Source: an uncultured Propionibacteriaceae bacterium
GTDB taxonomy: Bacteria > Actinomycetota > Actinomycetes > Propionibacteriales > Propionibacteriaceae
Direction: 5' to 3'
Assembly (NCBI GenBank): GCA_938046585.1
Contig: CALIWR010000018.1
Location: forward strand, 1 to 23,347
DNA length: 23,347 nucleotides
Shown here: positions 1 to 6,997 of the stretch, piece by piece
How the letters are laid out: every line of letters begins with the position of its first letter
Position numbering within the stretch: the stretch's first letter is position 1
Program-made: the position numbers and the translations under genes
The notes under the pieces: model-generated
Databases searched by the model: none
Told to the model about the DNA's origin: nothing
What the model saw: the letters and a program-made list of their open reading frames with translations, nothing else

Positions 1-67
1 TGGCTGGGCTGAGCGTTTCTCGTCGCTCGTCGTCCAGACGGGGTGCTCCACGGCCGGCAGTAGCCCC

Positions 68-100
68 GGCTGGGGTCGGGCTCTGGGCCCGACCCCAGCC
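68..100 (-). terminator. Strong GC-rich hairpin, probable terminator
   Basis: A perfect 14-bp inverted repeat (arms 68-81 and 87-100) encloses a 5-nt loop. It lies about 130 nt past the stop of the minus-strand gene ending at 230, so it most simply terminates leftward transcription. It is symmetrical and could also stop rightward transcription from outside the window. There is no long T-tract, which is common for actinobacterial terminators. Confidence 0.6.
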
Positions 101-229
101 CCTACATCACAGAAACAGCAGGATGAGGCTGATCATCGCAATCCCGTGGGTGATCACCGGAACCCCCTTTCATTCCCCGGCCAGGTCGTCCTGGCTCACG
201 AGGAGTTACCGATCCCGGAGATTCGCGAC

Positions 230-1150
230 TCAGGACCACTCCCATGCGATCCCGTACAACAGCCCACGCTGCACAGCGTCAAAATGCGCCGAGACTGTCT
301 CCGCCTCGACGATCTGGTCGTGGCGCGGCGGGTCCAAGAAGGCAGTCGGGAGCGCCCCGTCCAGCACCCATGACCGGCGGCACTCGCGCGGGCTACCGAA
401 GAACACCTCGACGTCAAGCTGCTCAATGGTCCGGACCGGGATCGAAGCCGCCAGCGGCTGGATCCAATCTCGACCTGGCCAGGTGAACCGTACCCCGATC
501 TGGTGTTCATCCCCCACCGCCAAAGGGTGTGGCAGGGCAAAGCTGAGCCGCCACCCATGGGCTGAGACGCTTTCGCTGGCGCGGTGCCGGCACCCCGACA
601 GCGCCTCGATCCCTACCTGGCTCAGCTCGTGGTCGCTGGGCAGCGTGATTTGTTCCTGCACCTCGTCCAGCCCGTCGACGGTGGCGACCAGGGTCCGGTA
701 CGTGGTGAACACCGGCCGCGGCCCCGAAGCATCAACCACCATCCGATACGAGGCCCAATACCAGCCGTCACGCATTCTGCGGCGGCGCCGCTGCGCCTGC
801 GCGACCAGCTGGTCAGCCAGCATCTGGTCGGCCTGCGCCAGCCGACGCCGCCAGGTACGGGCGTCACGGTCCTGAAAATCAGCCAAGGCCAGCCGCGCCG
901 ACATCGTCGCCTCGCGCGACGTCAACCCGAAAGCCGCCGCGGCCAGCCGCCCCAGATCCGGGGCGAGCAGCATCGTCGCCTCACCCAGCAGCGTGACCAG
1001 CCGGCCCTGCAGTTCGACGCTAGTAACCCCCGAATCGACGTCGAGAGCCTCCCGCAGCTCCGGGCCCACCGCCGTCACCAGATCCGGCCGCGACACCCCC
1101 CGCCCACGCCGCAGCCGGGCCAGGTCCCGCGCTATCTGGGATCGATCCAT
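230..1150 (-). CDS. Uncharacterised actinobacterial two-domain protein
   Basis: This is a 306-aa protein of unknown function. The start is the ATG at 1150, preceded by GGGGAGGAG at good spacing; an upstream in-frame extension to 1210 lacks such a site. Residues 1-115 are helical and Arg-rich, with an LRRGRG motif near residue 13, a VGPELREAL segment (29-36) and a DARTWRRRLAQA segment (96-107). From memory, this arrangement recurs in many unannotated actinobacterial proteins with a regulator-like, possibly DNA-binding, N-terminus. Residues 130-306 look beta-rich, with a TLVATVDGLDE segment, a late WxLDGxxP-like segment and a C-terminal GLLYGIAWEW. There is no signal peptide, membrane segment or recognisable catalytic motif. 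It is divergent from the HTH gene at 1325, with a 174-bp shared upstream region. Coding potential looks solid; function is unknown. Confidence 0.75.
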   Translation of the reverse strand: MDRSQIARDLARLRRGRGVSRPDLVTAVGPELREALDVDSGVTSVELQGRLVTLLGEATMLLAPDLGRLAAAAFGLTSREATMSARLALADFQDRDARTWRRRLAQADQMLADQLVAQAQRRRRRMRDGWYWASYRMVVDASGPRPVFTTYRTLVATVDGLDEVQEQITLPSDHELSQVGIEALSGCRHRASESVSAHGWRLSFALPHPLAVGDEHQIGVRFTWPGRDWIQPLAASIPVRTIEQLDVEVFFGSPRECRRSWVLDGALPTAFLDPPRHDQIVEAETVSAHFDAVQRGLLYGIAWEWS

Positions 1151-1324
1151 GACCGGCTCCTCCCCACTGGACACTGGCCAGGTACAGGATCCCACCGCCG
1201 ACCCGGCCACACCCCACCACCCGTGCTACGAGACGTTCGTGATCCTCGACGGCACAATCACCGCACACGACCAGGATCTTCGCTAACGTCACCGGCGTTG
1301 CCGGCGATATGAGGAGGTGTCACG

Positions 1325-1753
1325 ATGAGGCTGACCGTACAGGCCCGTCCCCACGAGCACGGGTGGGAGCTGTGGCTCGACGAAGCCCGCCTAGCCCAGG
1401 TCCGGGCACTCGCGAACGCCGCGGACCAGGTCCGTGACATCCTCGACACCCAGGACCCGAGCGTGGACCACGCCACCTGGGATATCCGAATCACGCCTGA
1501 CATCCCCCAGATGCCCGCGGTCACCGCGGCCCGCGAGGCAACAGCAGCCGCGGCGGCAGCGCAACTACGCGCGGCGCAGATGACGCGTGACCTGGTCGTA
1601 TCGCTACGCGACGCGGGCCTGTCGATACCGGACACCGCGACGATTCTCGGCGTGACGCAGGCCCGGATCTACCAGATCATCCGCTCTGCGTCCAGGGGGT
1701 CAGCCGCGACCACGACGCCCCAGGGCAGGCGCCGATCCAGCAGGAGCCGCTGA
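1325..1753 (+). CDS. Small HTH protein with HicB-like N-terminus
   Basis: This 142-aa protein starts at an ATG preceded by a near-perfect GAGGAGGTG Shine-Dalgarno (1311-1319). Residues 1-45 have the beta-beta-beta-alpha flavour of HicB-type antitoxin folds (a short strand, then a GWELWLDE strand, then a helix ADQVRDIL). An Ala-rich helix (65-90) follows, then a helix-turn-helix at about 93-119 (SLRDAGLSIPDTATILGVTQARIYQII), resembling sigma-70 region 4 or resolvase-type HTHs. The tail is Arg/Ser-rich. No HicA-like toxin (small double-stranded-RNA-binding fold with a catalytic His) is seen nearby, so a classical HicAB pair is not supported. It probably binds DNA and could regulate itself and the divergent gene at 230-1150. 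It is convergent with the GHKL gene, whose stop is 68 bp away. Confidence 0.75.
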   Translation: MRLTVQARPHEHGWELWLDEARLAQVRALANAADQVRDILDTQDPSVDHATWDIRITPDIPQMPAVTAAREATAAAAAAQLRAAQMTRDLVVSLRDAGLSIPDTATILGVTQARIYQIIRSASRGSAATTTPQGRRRSSRSR

Positions 1754-1820
1754 CCTCACGGCGCCGACCGGCCTCAGCGGGCGGATGGCCTTGCTCAGCG
1801 CGGCGGCCGGCTCCCTTCTC

Positions 1821-3851
1821 TCACGTCGGCAAGCCCAGTTTGTCGAAGAAAGCCCGATTCCGCTCCATGGCCGCATTAACCAGACCATCGAAGCTCATCA
1901 CCTCGATATACGCCTTCGCAGAATCGTTGAAGCCGAAATACCCCAGGCCATCGTGAGTCCGCCGAAGATTCGAGATTTCGCAGCGTTCGATCATGTTGTC
2001 GGTAAGGTCAGCGATGACGTAGCAGAATGCGGGCGGATCTTGAGTCGGGGGGATCGGACGCCCGGTGGCGGTCATCACCGACCCAGCGCGGATCCGCTTC
2101 ACGTAGTCGAGGCACTGCTGAATCGGGTTCTTATCCTCTGTGGCGTCCTTACGCATCGGGCGTTTTATTTCAACCACCACGATCGACGCCAATGGCAGCC
2201 GCTGCCCTTCTGCGGCCAGCACCGGCGAACCAATCAGCCGAGTCGCGAGGATGTCGGGCTCCTTCGTGGACTCCGAGCCCGTGATCGGCATGCTCTTGAG
2301 CGTCTTGTCTGAGGCAAGGTAGTCGTGGAAAGCGAGCCTTTCGTCGATAATCCACAGATTCGACGCATCGGTGGCCACATCATTGGACTCGGTACGCATC
2401 GGGATGATCAGCGAATGGATTGCATCCTCCCGGCTGTACCTGCCGTCCTTGTCGGCCCGGATCAGACGTCCAAGCAGGTCCAACACGACACGGCGGCGTG
2501 AGACGTACGCGGCCAAATCCGACTTGTTGATATCGCTGACCGTGGCGAGGTAAGCGGCGAGGCGCTCCGCGTAATCTTCCGCCGGCTCCTCTGCGGCCTC
2601 CGCGAAAATCTGCTGCCCCTGCACGAAGGCCTCGGCTTCGATGCTCTGCAAGTGCCTATGCAGCTGCAATTCGAGGTCGCGGTCCTTGATGCCCGGATCA
2701 ACGGTAATACCGCGCTCCTCGAGCCTGCCCAGTACCGGCCGGTACCGTGGGGCTCTCGTGGTCACAAAGTCGTGGACTCGCTGCCGGCTCTGCTCACGGG
2801 CCGATTGGAGCGGATCCTTGAGGATCTTCGCCACCTCTTCCAGAACGACCTCCCGGATGTCATCCAATGAGAGATCGTCGACAAGCGGTTGCCCGGGAAT
2901 CCGGTCGCTGATGTCGAAGGCGGTCCGATCGGCACGGACCCGTTCATCAAGAAAGTACGAAGTCACATAGCACGCGTACCCGAATTCGCGAGAGGTATCG
3001 TCTTTCAGCCGGCCATGGAGTCCCGGCACCTTACCGTTCAGATTCTCCTCGAGGACGACGCGGCTCGCGGCGCACCAATACAGACGTGGCACGGTGTTGC
3101 GCGCAGTGGCCTTCAGCCGGAGGTTCAGCATGTCGAATTCCTGACCTTTGACCGAGACCCTGGATGCGGTCATCTCCGAACCGACGAATTCGTCCTGGAC
3201 GTCGGCCAGCGACACCGTCTCGTCGTCGTCTGATACCGTCATGTCCGGGGCCCCACCAGGCCGCAAGAAATACCAGACGCAGTGCTCGAAGATCTCCCGT
3301 GCGATGATGTCGACACTTTTCGGGACATACTCCTGGAACGGCTTCTTGAAACCTTCGAGGCTTACGACCGTCCCGGCGCGTTCACACCCATCCACGTTGC
3401 CGTCGTATTCGACTTGCCGTTCGACCGAGAATCGGAATCGCCGGCTCTGGAGTTTCCCGCTCTCATCCTGGTACGCGCTGCGGACCGACACCTTGTCGAA
3501 TGCCTTAAGCCAGAGGAGCCGCCCGACGCCGCGGCAGCCGAGGTTGGCCTTGAAGTCGCTGTCCAGGGTCTCAAAAGAGGCCATGTTCTGCGGCGTGAAC
3601 CCCACGCCGTTATCGGTGACGGTGAAGCCGATGATCGGTTTGCGTCTCGACCCTGAGGGGCTGACGTCGAGCTCCGTCTGGGGGTCACGGTGCACACGAA
3701 CGGTGATCTGGCCGGGCTGATCTAAGCCCCCGGGCCGCGCGTCGATCGCCTGGATGCTGTTGACGATCGCCTCCAGCAGCGGCAGGAGCGCGTGGCTCTT
3801 GGGCAGGCTCGTGTTGCGAACTCTGCCCGCCAGAGACGTCGTCAGCGCCAT
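1821..3851 (-). CDS. GHKL ATPase fused to PD-(D/E)XK-type nuclease
   Basis: This is a 676-aa protein. The ATG at 3851 follows GGGGAGGGGAT; an upstream open frame overlaps the tRNA gene and is rejected. The N-terminal GHKL (gyrase/Hsp90/histidine-kinase/MutL) ATPase shows an N-box LLEAIVNSIQA (25-35, E27, N31), a G1 box DNGVGF (80-85) and a G2 glycine loop GCRGVGRL (105-112). The middle (about 330-480) is mainly helical, with possible coiled coil. The C-terminus has EPDILA (D533) followed by the core VVVEIKRP (E561, K563) and QQCLDYVKRI. This D-x(27)-ExK pattern is typical of PD-(D/E)XK restriction-like nucleases. MutL/MORC-type GHKL proteins linked to restriction and conflict systems are an established class; whether this exact fusion is described I cannot say. 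Base composition looks visibly less GC-rich than neighbouring genes. It lies beside a tRNA gene. Predicted to be ATP-controlled DNA cleavage, possibly antiphage; function is inferred. Confidence 0.85.
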   Translation of the reverse strand: MALTTSLAGRVRNTSLPKSHALLPLLEAIVNSIQAIDARPGGLDQPGQITVRVHRDPQTELDVSPSGSRRKPIIGFTVTDNGVGFTPQNMASFETLDSDFKANLGCRGVGRLLWLKAFDKVSVRSAYQDESGKLQSRRFRFSVERQVEYDGNVDGCERAGTVVSLEGFKKPFQEYVPKSVDIIAREIFEHCVWYFLRPGGAPDMTVSDDDETVSLADVQDEFVGSEMTASRVSVKGQEFDMLNLRLKATARNTVPRLYWCAASRVVLEENLNGKVPGLHGRLKDDTSREFGYACYVTSYFLDERVRADRTAFDISDRIPGQPLVDDLSLDDIREVVLEEVAKILKDPLQSAREQSRQRVHDFVTTRAPRYRPVLGRLEERGITVDPGIKDRDLELQLHRHLQSIEAEAFVQGQQIFAEAAEEPAEDYAERLAAYLATVSDINKSDLAAYVSRRRVVLDLLGRLIRADKDGRYSREDAIHSLIIPMRTESNDVATDASNLWIIDERLAFHDYLASDKTLKSMPITGSESTKEPDILATRLIGSPVLAAEGQRLPLASIVVVEIKRPMRKDATEDKNPIQQCLDYVKRIRAGSVMTATGRPIPPTQDPPAFCYVIADLTDNMIERCEISNLRRTHDGLGYFGFNDSAKAYIEVMSFDGLVNAAMERNRAFFDKLGLPT

Positions 3852-3879
3852 ATCCCCTCCCCACTCGGCCGCTACGTCG

Positions 3880-3907
3880 ACCCTAGCGAGCAGCGCCGAC
3901 ACGACAA
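3880..3907 (-). promoter_or_regulatory. Predicted promoter of the GHKL-nuclease gene
   Basis: On the minus strand, TTGTCG (-35, 3902-3907) and TAGGGT (-10, 3880-3885) are separated by 16 bp. This fits an actinobacterial housekeeping sigma promoter. The transcript would begin near 3873 with a leader of about 20 nt carrying the GGGGAGGGG ribosome-binding site. The gene thus has its own promoter and need not read through from the upstream tRNA. Confidence 0.5.
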
Positions 3908-3998
3908 CGCCCCGCAACCCCAGGGCGGCCTGACCTGCTGGACTACTCATCGCTCGGGCCTGCCAGGTAGACACGGACCCGCTCCCACGAGGGGTTCC

Positions 3999-4074
3999 TG
4001 GAGCCGCTGTGGGGAATCGAACCCCAGACCTGCTCATTACGAGTGAGCCGCTCTACCGACTGAGCTACAGCGGC
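3999..4074 (-). tRNA. tRNA-Thr (anticodon CGT)
   Basis: The minus strand folds into a complete cloverleaf. The acceptor stem is GCCGCTG (5' end at 4074) paired with CAGCGGC (4003-4009), with a GCTC/GAGC D-stem. The anticodon stem GCTCA/TGAGC holds the loop CTCGTAA, so the anticodon is CGT, reading the threonine codon ACG. A TGGGG/CCCCA T-stem has a TTCGATT loop. The discriminator T is followed by an encoded CCA (3999-4001). The accessory genes at 230-3851 lie on the 3' side of this tRNA, the usual side for tRNA-targeted integration. No second copy of the tRNA 3' end is visible in the window. Confidence 0.95.
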
Positions 4075-4100
4075 CTGGGCCTATGGCCAGCCAAGCCGGA

Positions 4101-4131
4101 ACTATAGCGGCCGGGCCACCGCCACCGGAAA
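4101..4131 (-). promoter_or_regulatory. Possible tRNA-Thr promoter
   Basis: TATAGT (minus strand, 4101-4106) is a good -10 hexamer 27 nt upstream of the mature tRNA 5' end. The best -35 candidate, TTTCCG (4126-4131), is 19 bp away, slightly long. The -10 is the stronger half of this call. Confidence 0.35.
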
Positions 4132-4143
4132 CGACCGGCCCGA

Positions 4144-4189
4144 TCACAACGCGGATCGGGGCCCGGTTGTGACGCCTGGCCGCTAGGGT
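4144..4189 (+). promoter_or_regulatory. Promoter with inverted repeat upstream of ABC operon
   Basis: TCACAAC (4144-4150) and GTTGTGA (4166-4172) form a perfect 7-bp inverted repeat with a 15-bp spacer. It is followed 11 bp later by a plausible -10, TAGGGT (4184-4189). The repeat overlaps where the -35 should be, and no good -35 hexamer is seen, which suits control by a dimeric regulator. The predicted transcript starts near 4196; GAGGAG (4212-4217) precedes the ATG at 4223. The cognate regulator is not identifiable here. Confidence 0.4.
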
Positions 4190-4222
4190 ACCCGTGAGCT
4201 ACCCCGTCCGCGAGGAGTCGTC

Positions 4223-5278
4223 ATGAAACCGTCCCGCGCTGCCACCGGCCTGGCCGGCTTGGCTCTACTCCTGACCACCGCCGGCTGCCTGGTCGAACAG
4301 CCAACCGGCGGCGGTTCGCCCGGCGCGGCCTCGGGCTCGATCACGGTCGCCTGCAGCACCACCGAGGCAGCCTGCGACGCCTGGACCAAGGCCTTCTCCC
4401 AGAAAACCGGCATCCAGGCCCGATTCGTACGACTCTCCTCAGGCGAGACCGTCGCCCGGCTCGCCGCCGCCAAGGCCGCCCCCGAATTTGACGTTTGGCA
4501 TGGCGGCCCGGCCGACGGCTACGGGGCCGCCGCGCAACAGGACCTGCTGGAGAAGTACACCCCGCCCACCGGCGCCGAAATCCCCGACAAGTACAAAGAC
4601 CCGAACGGCTACTGGACCGGGGTCTACCTCGGCGCGCTGGGTTTCTGCTCCAACCGGAAGGTGCTCGCCGAGAAAGGCCTGCCCGTCCCCGATTCGTGGG
4701 AGTCGCTGCTCTCGCCACAGCTTAAGGGTCAGATCTCCACCGCGCACCCTTCCACCTCAGGCACCGCCTTCACCACGCTGTGGACCCAGGTCACCCGGCT
4801 CGGCTCACAGGACGCGGGCATCGGCTACATGAAGCAGATGCACCCGAACGTGCTCCAGTACACCAAGTCTGGGACCGCGCCGGCCCAGGTCGCCGGCCGG
4901 GGCGAGGTCGCCGTCGGGCTGGTCTTCAGCCATGACTGCGTGCTGTACCAGGAGCAGGGCTGGAAAGACCTCGTGGTCTCCTTCCCGAAGGAAGGCACCG
5001 GGTACGAGATCGGCGGGATCGCCGTAGTCAAAGGCAGCAAGAACCCGGCCGCAGCCAAGGCGTACGTGGACTGGGCGGTTACCGCCGAGGCCCAGGAGAT
5101 CGGCCCGACCGCCGGCGCGTACCAGGTGCACACCCAGCCCAAGGCCAAAACCGACTCCCGGATGGTGAAGCTGGAAGACATCACCCTGGTCGACTACGAC
5201 TTCGAGAAGGCTGCTGCCGCGAAGAAGGCGCTCAGCAGCCGATTCGATGCCGAGATCGCCGGCCAGCCGAAGTCCTGA
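4223..5278 (+). CDS. ABC importer substrate-binding lipoprotein (AfuA/FbpA superfamily)
   Basis: This 351-aa protein has a type II signal peptide: basic MKPSR, a hydrophobic stretch, and a TTAGC lipobox with C22 as the predicted lipidated cysteine. The mature part starts with a SITVACSTTE strand typical of family-1 iron/sulfate-type binding proteins. It continues with FDVWHGGPADGYG, YWTGVYLGALGFC, TSGTAFTTLWTQ and GEVAVGLVFSHDC, segments characteristic of the group usually labelled Fe(3+) ABC binding proteins. It delivers ligand at the outer membrane face to the permease encoded 3 bp downstream. The adjacent tyrosine pair that binds iron in classical FbpA is absent, so ferric iron is not assured. 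Relatives in this superfamily carry hexose phosphates (AfuA) or 2-aminoethylphosphonate. Transport class is confident; the substrate is open. Confidence 0.88.
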   Translation: MKPSRAATGLAGLALLLTTAGCLVEQPTGGGSPGAASGSITVACSTTEAACDAWTKAFSQKTGIQARFVRLSSGETVARLAAAKAAPEFDVWHGGPADGYGAAAQQDLLEKYTPPTGAEIPDKYKDPNGYWTGVYLGALGFCSNRKVLAEKGLPVPDSWESLLSPQLKGQISTAHPSTSGTAFTTLWTQVTRLGSQDAGIGYMKQMHPNVLQYTKSGTAPAQVAGRGEVAVGLVFSHDCVLYQEQGWKDLVVSFPKEGTGYEIGGIAVVKGSKNPAAAKAYVDWAVTAEAQEIGPTAGAYQVHTQPKAKTDSRMVKLEDITLVDYDFEKAAAAKKALSSRFDAEIAGQPKS

Positions 5279-5281
5279 CCG

Positions 5282-6997
5282 ATGGCGCTTACCGTGGCAT
5301 CCGAGGCCGGGACGAGACGAATTCGCCGCTCCACCGACGCCCCCACCCTGGTCGTCACCGGTCTGGTGGTCGCGCTGCTCGGGCTGCTGATCCTCTACCC
5401 GCTGCTGCGGATTCTCACTACCGCGGCTGACCCGGCCGGGATCAGCGTGATGACCGGGATGCTGAGCTCCCCGGTGAACCGGGCAATCCTGCTGAACACG
5501 GTAGTGCTGGGCGCGCTGGTCGGGGCCCTGGGGACCCTACTGGGTTTCCTGATGGCCTTCCTGCAGGTCCGGGTCGCGCTGCCCGGCAAACGTCTGCTGC
5601 ACCTGTTGTCGCTGCTGCCGGTGGTCTCGCCCCCCTTCGCGGTCGCTACTGGGGTGATCTCGCTATGTGGCCGTCGTGGGATCATCACCTACGGCGTCTT
5701 CGGCTGGCAGGCCCAGTTGTACGGGCTGCCCGGGCTGGTGCTGGTGCTCACCTTGTCGTACTTCCCGGTCGCGTATATGAACTTCAAAGGCCTGCTGGAG
5801 TCACTCGACCCGGCCCTGGACGAGGCGGCCGCTGATCTGGGCGCCACCGCCTGGCGCCGGTTCTGGACAATCACCGTGCCATTGCTGGTGCCGGGTTTCG
5901 CGGCTTCCTTCCTGTTGTTGTTCGTGGAGTCGATCGCCGACCTGGCCAATCCGCTGGTGATCGGCGGCGATTACACCGTCTTAGCCAGCCGGATCTATAT
6001 CGCGATCACCGGCGAATACGACGTCATCTCCGGCGCCGCGTACTCGATCGTGCTGCTGGTGCCGGCGCTGCTGGTCTTCCTGGTCCAGCGCTACTGGGTG
6101 AGCCGTAAAAACGTCGTCAGCGTGACCGGCAAACCGGCCGGCACCCCGACCCTGCTGGCCGGGCCCGGCCGGATCCCACTAGCCGTGGCCGGATATCTGG
6201 TGCTGGGACTAGTCGCGCTGATCTACCTGACGGTGCTGCTTGGCGCCTTCGTCCGGATCCTGGGGGTCAACAACGAGCCGACCTTGGACAACTTCGCCTA
6301 CGTGCTAGGCAGCATCGGCAACGAGTCGATCAAGGACACCACCATCCTGGCCGCTGTCGCGACCCCGATCGCCGGGCTGCTCGGGATGGTGATCGCCTGG
6401 CTGGTAGTACGCAAGCTGCGCCGGCTATCTGGAGCAATCGACCTGCTCGGAATGCTCGGCCTGGCGGTACCGGGGACGGTGGTCGGGATCGGGTACGCGA
6501 TCGCCTTCAACACGCCCCTGATCATCGGTAACCGGATGTATTTCCCGGCGCTCGCCGGAGGCGGCGCGGTCCTGGGCGGGGCATTGGCGATCGTCATGGT
6601 GTACGTGATCCGTTCCCTGCCCGCCGGCCAGCAGACCGGGATCGCGGCACTACGCCAGATCGACCCGGCGATCGACGAGGCCTCTGCCTCGCTGGGCGCC
6701 AACAACATCACCACCTTCCGGCGGATCACGCTGCCGCTGATCCGGCCCGCCTTCCTGGCCGGGCTGATCTACGCTTTCGCCCGCTCGATGACCACCATCT
6801 CAGCGATCGTCTTCATCACTACCCCGCAGACCCAGATCATGACCAAGCAGATCTTGGCCGAGGTCGACGCCGGCCGCTACGGTAACGCCTTCGCCTTCAG
6901 CACCTTGTTGTTGGGGATCGTGTTGGCGGTGATGGGTGTGCTCTCGCTCGTTGTCCGGGGCAACCCGGCTGCCCGAACCGTGGGAGGCGGACAGTGA
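5282..6997 (+). CDS. ABC importer permease, fused two-domain (AfuB/FbpB-like)
   Basis: This is a 571-aa integral membrane protein with about 12 hydrophobic segments, arranged as two homologous binding-protein-dependent permease domains in one chain. Each half has the cytoplasmic EAA loop that docks the ATPase: EAAADLGATAWRRF (about 181-194) with following TITVPLLVPG, and EASASLGANNITTF (about 466-479) with following ITLPLIRPA. One polypeptide therefore forms the whole translocation channel, as in FbpB/AfuB. The ATG lies 3 bp after the binding-protein stop with only a weak ribosome-binding site, implying translational coupling. Its stop overlaps the start of the ATPase gene. Assignment is firm at family level; substrate is unresolved. 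Confidence 0.92.
   Translation: MALTVASEAGTRRIRRSTDAPTLVVTGLVVALLGLLILYPLLRILTTAADPAGISVMTGMLSSPVNRAILLNTVVLGALVGALGTLLGFLMAFLQVRVALPGKRLLHLLSLLPVVSPPFAVATGVISLCGRRGIITYGVFGWQAQLYGLPGLVLVLTLSYFPVAYMNFKGLLESLDPALDEAAADLGATAWRRFWTITVPLLVPGFAASFLLLFVESIADLANPLVIGGDYTVLASRIYIAITGEYDVISGAAYSIVLLVPALLVFLVQRYWVSRKNVVSVTGKPAGTPTLLAGPGRIPLAVAGYLVLGLVALIYLTVLLGAFVRILGVNNEPTLDNFAYVLGSIGNESIKDTTILAAVATPIAGLLGMVIAWLVVRKLRRLSGAIDLLGMLGLAVPGTVVGIGYAIAFNTPLIIGNRMYFPALAGGGAVLGGALAIVMVYVIRSLPAGQQTGIAALRQIDPAIDEASASLGANNITTFRRITLPLIRPAFLAGLIYAFARSMTTISAIVFITTPQTQIMTKQILAEVDAGRYGNAFAFSTLLLGIVLAVMGVLSLVVRGNPAARTVGGGQ

Noticed and set aside
1..12. Possible end of a plus-strand gene (stop at 10-12)
   Set aside because: Only three codons are visible before the stop; no basis for calling a gene.
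123..875. Long plus-strand open frame over the first gene
   Set aside because: It is antisense to the minus-strand gene 230-1150, is Ser/Arg-rich low-complexity and has no ribosome-binding site; a typical GC-rich shadow frame.
3852..4037. Upstream extension of the GHKL gene to 4037
   Set aside because: It would overlap the tRNA-Thr gene and the promoter; the ATG at 3851 has a strong ribosome-binding site.
3990..4074. Search for an attachment-site duplicate of the tRNA 3' end
   Set aside because: No second copy of the tRNA 3' segment is visible in the left part of the window; the island idea stays without a mapped boundary.
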